Part shown: positions 44,440 through 46,033 of the stretch, in pieces | Numbering within the stretch: the first letter of the stretch is position 1 | Layout of the letters: every line of letters starts with the position of its first letter | NCBI GenBank assembly: GCA_016297495.1 | Contig: JAEDGN010000014.1 | Span: 1 to 46,033, forward strand | DNA from: Coprococcus sp. | GTDB lineage: Bacteria; Bacillota; Clostridia; Lachnospirales; Lachnospiraceae | Direction: 5' to 3' | Length of the DNA stretch: 46,033 nt | Notes under the pieces: model-generated | Told to the model about the DNA's origin: nothing | Databases searched by the model: none | Seen by the model: the letters and a program-made list of their open reading frames with translations, nothing else | Translations under genes and position numbers: made by a program

Positions 44440-44712
44440 ATGTTGGAGGAACGTATCATAGATGATATCTATGCGCTGGCTGAGAAGCTGGATAAAGGTG
44501 AACGGCTGATGCCGGAAGAACAGGATCTGTTTGATGATATTCAGGAGGATGGAGAGGCCTACAGCATGTTCTGTCTGTTTACAGCCATGATGGATATGCC
44601 GGAATTATATGCAGAAGAGACAAAGAAGAAAAGAGGATTTTACCGGGACAGGGAAGATATTGAAAGGCATATTGCCGGAGAAGCAGAGCATGCGGACATG
44701 AATTTTAGATGA
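44440..44712 (+). CDS. Small acidic helical protein, last gene of unit B
   Basis: A 90-residue, E/D-rich, helix-forming protein (start E-E-R-I-I-D-D-I-Y-A-L-A-E-K). GAGAGGAG is ten bases upstream of the ATG at 44440; an upstream TTG (44419) is less likely. It could be an adaptor or immunity-type small subunit, but nothing shows this. It is followed by an AT-rich hairpin. Confidence 0.6.
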   Translation: MLEERIIDDIYALAEKLDKGERLMPEEQDLFDDIQEDGEAYSMFCLFTAMMDMPELYAEETKKKRGFYRDREDIERHIAGEAEHADMNFR

Positions 44713-44728
44713 GATTTGTAGAGAAAAT

Positions 44729-44757
44729 TTAAAAAATAGTGGTTGCTATTTTTTAAA
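44729..44757 (+). terminator. AT-rich hairpin, probable terminator of unit B
   Basis: TTTAAAAAATAG pairs with CTATTTTTTAAA around a short loop, 17 bases after the last gene. The stem is A/T only except for one pair, so its strength is doubtful; the right arm ends in T. It overlaps the tRNA promoter. Confidence 0.5.
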
Positions 44758-44770
44758 ATAATGATATAAT
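44743..44770 (+). promoter_or_regulatory. Promoter of the tRNA-Thr gene
   Basis: TTGCTA (44743-44748) and TATAAT (44765-44770) with a 16-base spacer, ending 11 bases before the tRNA. The -10 box is perfect. Confidence 0.7.
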
Positions 44771-44781
44771 AGACAAAGCAG

Positions 44782-44854
44782 GCTAACATGGCTCAGTCGG
44801 TAGAGCGACGCACTCGTAATGCGTAGGTCGCGGGTTCGATTCCCGCTGTTAGCT
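44782..44854 (+). tRNA. tRNA-Thr (anticodon CGU)
   Basis: 73 nucleotides fold into a standard cloverleaf: acceptor GCTAACA/TGTTAGC, D arm GCTC/GAGC, anticodon arm ACGCA/TGCGT with loop CTCGTAA (anticodon CGT), T arm GCGGG/CCCGC with TTCGATT. No CCA is encoded. It decodes ACG. Confidence 0.97.
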
Positions 44855-44870
44855 CGATATATTTTAGAAA

Positions 44871-44959
44871 GAATCGGTTGATTTTATTAGACGAGGATGG
44901 TACTGGGTAAGACTAAGGTCTTATTCTGCCCTCTGATAAGATCAGCCGATTCTTTTTTT
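44871..44959 (+). ncRNA. Structured RNA or complex terminator downstream of tRNA-Thr
   Basis: GAATCGGTTGAT (44871-44882) pairs with ATCAGCCGATTC (44941-44952) with one G-U pair, enclosing a further long stem (a TTATTAGA..GAGG arm against CCTCTGATAA) and an inner hairpin TAAGAC-TAAG-GTCTTA. TTTTTTT follows. This is much more structure than a simple terminator needs. It may be the tRNA terminator or a small RNA with its own terminator. I do not recognise it as a known family; there is no T-box core. Confidence 0.6.
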
Positions 44960-45100
44960 GGTGTCGGCAGCTTATCAGCATCTACAGAAAAAATTAAATA
45001 AGCCGTAACACTGCACGGTACAGTCCCCGGCAGTTTTCAAGGCGGCAAAGTTTCAGAAAATGATGAATATTGTATTGTTTTAAGAAAGGAAATGATAAGT

Positions 45101-45466
45101 ATGAAGACATCAAATGGAAAAAGTTATAATAAGCAGTTTGCAGTATGCTACATTATTTATATGATGGGCGGCAGTTTTTTTCACAAATGTACTTTTGGCA
45201 GTGCCTATGAAGAGGAACGACTGTATCTCCATTATGTGGAAATGCCAAAACAAAAGCAGTATGAATGTGAGGAAAGAGTGCTGCGTGCTGTGAGCCGGAT
45301 GGACAAAGAGTTTCTCAGAGCCATTCAGGGGTTGAATTGCCAGGTAAAATGCAGCTTCCAGGGAGATGACTGCAAAATTGAATTTCTGACGGGTGGTTTT
45401 GAGTCAATGAGCTGTATTGTCGATGAGGACGGGCGGTTCCTGATAGAACCGCTGGCGGCTGTATAG
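45101..45466 (+). CDS. Unknown small protein
   Basis: A 121-residue protein with no recognised domain, slightly basic at the N-terminus and with cysteines scattered through. ATG 45101 is preferred over 45092 because AAAGGA lies ten bases before it. A separate terminator closes it. The stretch 44960-45090 before it holds no gene that I can support. Confidence 0.65.
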   Translation: MKTSNGKSYNKQFAVCYIIYMMGGSFFHKCTFGSAYEEERLYLHYVEMPKQKQYECEERVLRAVSRMDKEFLRAIQGLNCQVKCSFQGDDCKIEFLTGGFESMSCIVDEDGRFLIEPLAAV

Positions 45467-45469
45467 AGT

Positions 45470-45501
45470 GGCGTATGTAGAGATACATACGCCGTTTTTT
45501 T
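45470..45501 (+). terminator. Rho-independent terminator
   Basis: GGCGTATGTA (45470-45479) pairs perfectly with TACATACGCC (45484-45493) around a four-base loop, followed by G and seven T. It starts three bases after the stop codon. Confidence 0.93.
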
Positions 45502-45585
45502 ATATTCTGTAAACGTTTCGGAAGCATGGCTTATCAGGTAGGCATGATTTTATCTTTTTCCTAAAAAAATAATAAATGTCCTGAG

Positions 45586-45591
45586 TATAAT
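45586..45591 (+). promoter_or_regulatory. Possible -10 box for the last gene
   Basis: TATAAT in an A/T-rich gap of 182 bases, 57 bases before the next ATG. No good -35 box is seen. Confidence 0.35.
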
Positions 45592-45648
45592 TAATATAAA
45601 AGTTGATTAATGTTTTATAAGATGCGTTTTTATCGAAAGGGGTCATTT

Positions 45649-46033
45649 ATGGAAGCAGTAAAATCTCAGAAGTCTGTTCTTGATGTGATGAGTGAGTGGA
45701 GCCGGTTATTGACGCAGTTTCATGACGATACTGAAGAAGTTTACAGTCTTCTGGCAAGTCCTTTTATTTTGGGTACGACATTTTCTGAGTTGGAAAATAC
45801 AGCAGAGCTGATATGTGAAAAGCTGGAGTCTGAAAATCTGATTCATTTTACAGGACGCAATAAAGTGACATATTTTAAGATGGGATATTGTCCGGCCAGT
45901 GACATCAGATATACGGAAATACGGTATCTTGTTGAAACACTGCAGCAGGCGGCAGGATATTATGGTGTTTACAGAGGATGTCTGATTCTTGAACTGACGG
46001 ACTGGATATACCATGAAAAAGAAAAATATTTTG
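45649..46033 (+). CDS. Unknown protein, N-terminal part (runs off the window)
   Basis: The frame starts ATG-GAA-GCA after an AAGGGG site and stays open for 128 codons to the window end. The visible part is helical with mixed charge and no motif that I can name with assurance; a region near the end (L-I-L-E-L-T-D-W-I) is strand-like. Its own -10 box suggests a separate transcript. Confidence 0.7.
   Translation, partial: MEAVKSQKSVLDVMSEWSRLLTQFHDDTEEVYSLLASPFILGTTFSELENTAELICEKLESENLIHFTGRNKVTYFKMGYCPASDIRYTEIRYLVETLQQAAGYYGVYRGCLILELTDWIYHEKEKYF

Noticed and set aside
11374..44712. Prophage or transposon
   Set aside because: No capsid, terminase, integrase, transposase or terminal repeats are visible.
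44871..44959. T-box riboswitch
   Set aside because: No T-box core (TGGnACCGCG) and no aminoacyl-tRNA synthetase or amino acid gene follows.

Overview
The window reads as Gram-positive, low-to-mid GC Clostridia DNA, most likely Lachnospiraceae. The signs are a large Bacillus/Clostridium-type SRP RNA with an Alu domain, strong AGGAGG ribosome binding sites, an ECF sigma factor paired with a DUF4349 membrane protein, and short U-rich terminators. This placement is inference. Every gene I accept lies on the + strand.

Region 1 (1-8899) is a type III-B CRISPR-Cas (Cmr) effector operon in the order cmr1 (C-terminal end only), cmr2/cas10, cmr3, cmr4, cmr5 and cmr6. Two ancillary genes follow: a CorA-like membrane protein and a Card1/Can2-type CARF nuclease. 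Cas10 keeps its GGDD palm motif and has no visible HD nuclease domain, so its output is probably a nucleotide second messenger. No CRISPR array, cas6, cas1 or cas2 lies in the window. A divergent ATPase-type regulator gene closes the region.

Region 2 (about 8926-11276) is housekeeping: the SRP RNA gene with its own promoter and terminator, then a translationally coupled ECF sigma factor and DUF4349 protein.

Region 3 (about 11323-44757) is the exceptional part. It holds two consecutive transcription units covering about 33 kb and 21 genes. Unit A (11374-18256) encodes a second CorA-like membrane protein, a HEPN-STAND NTPase with TPR-like repeats, and an HflK/HflC SPFH pair. Unit B (18440-44712) encodes a MotA/TolQ-like channel protein with a long tail, a MotB/OmpA-like protein, a SEDS (FtsW/RodA) glycosyltransferase with an enlarged outer loop, a 1721-residue transglutaminase-like/DUF4011/SF1 helicase/nuclease, a secreted-domain membrane protein, a zinc-ribbon GTPase, a GAP1-like membrane protein, an FHA membrane protein, a class B penicillin-binding protein, a Ser/Thr kinase, a vWA protein, several unknown proteins, small membrane proteins and a second GTPase. 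The first three elements of unit B (motor, peptidoglycan-binding stator, helicase/nuclease) resemble the logic of Zorya defence. The kinase/FHA/SEDS/PBP set resembles the actinobacterial cell-wall signalling cluster. The GTPase/GAP1-like genes resemble computationally described GTPase-centred conflict systems. I know of no described system that joins all of these; this is my main candidate for something new.

Region 4 (44782-46033) holds a tRNA-Thr(CGU) gene, a strongly structured short RNA or complex terminator, one small unknown gene with its own terminator, and the start of an unknown gene that runs off the window.
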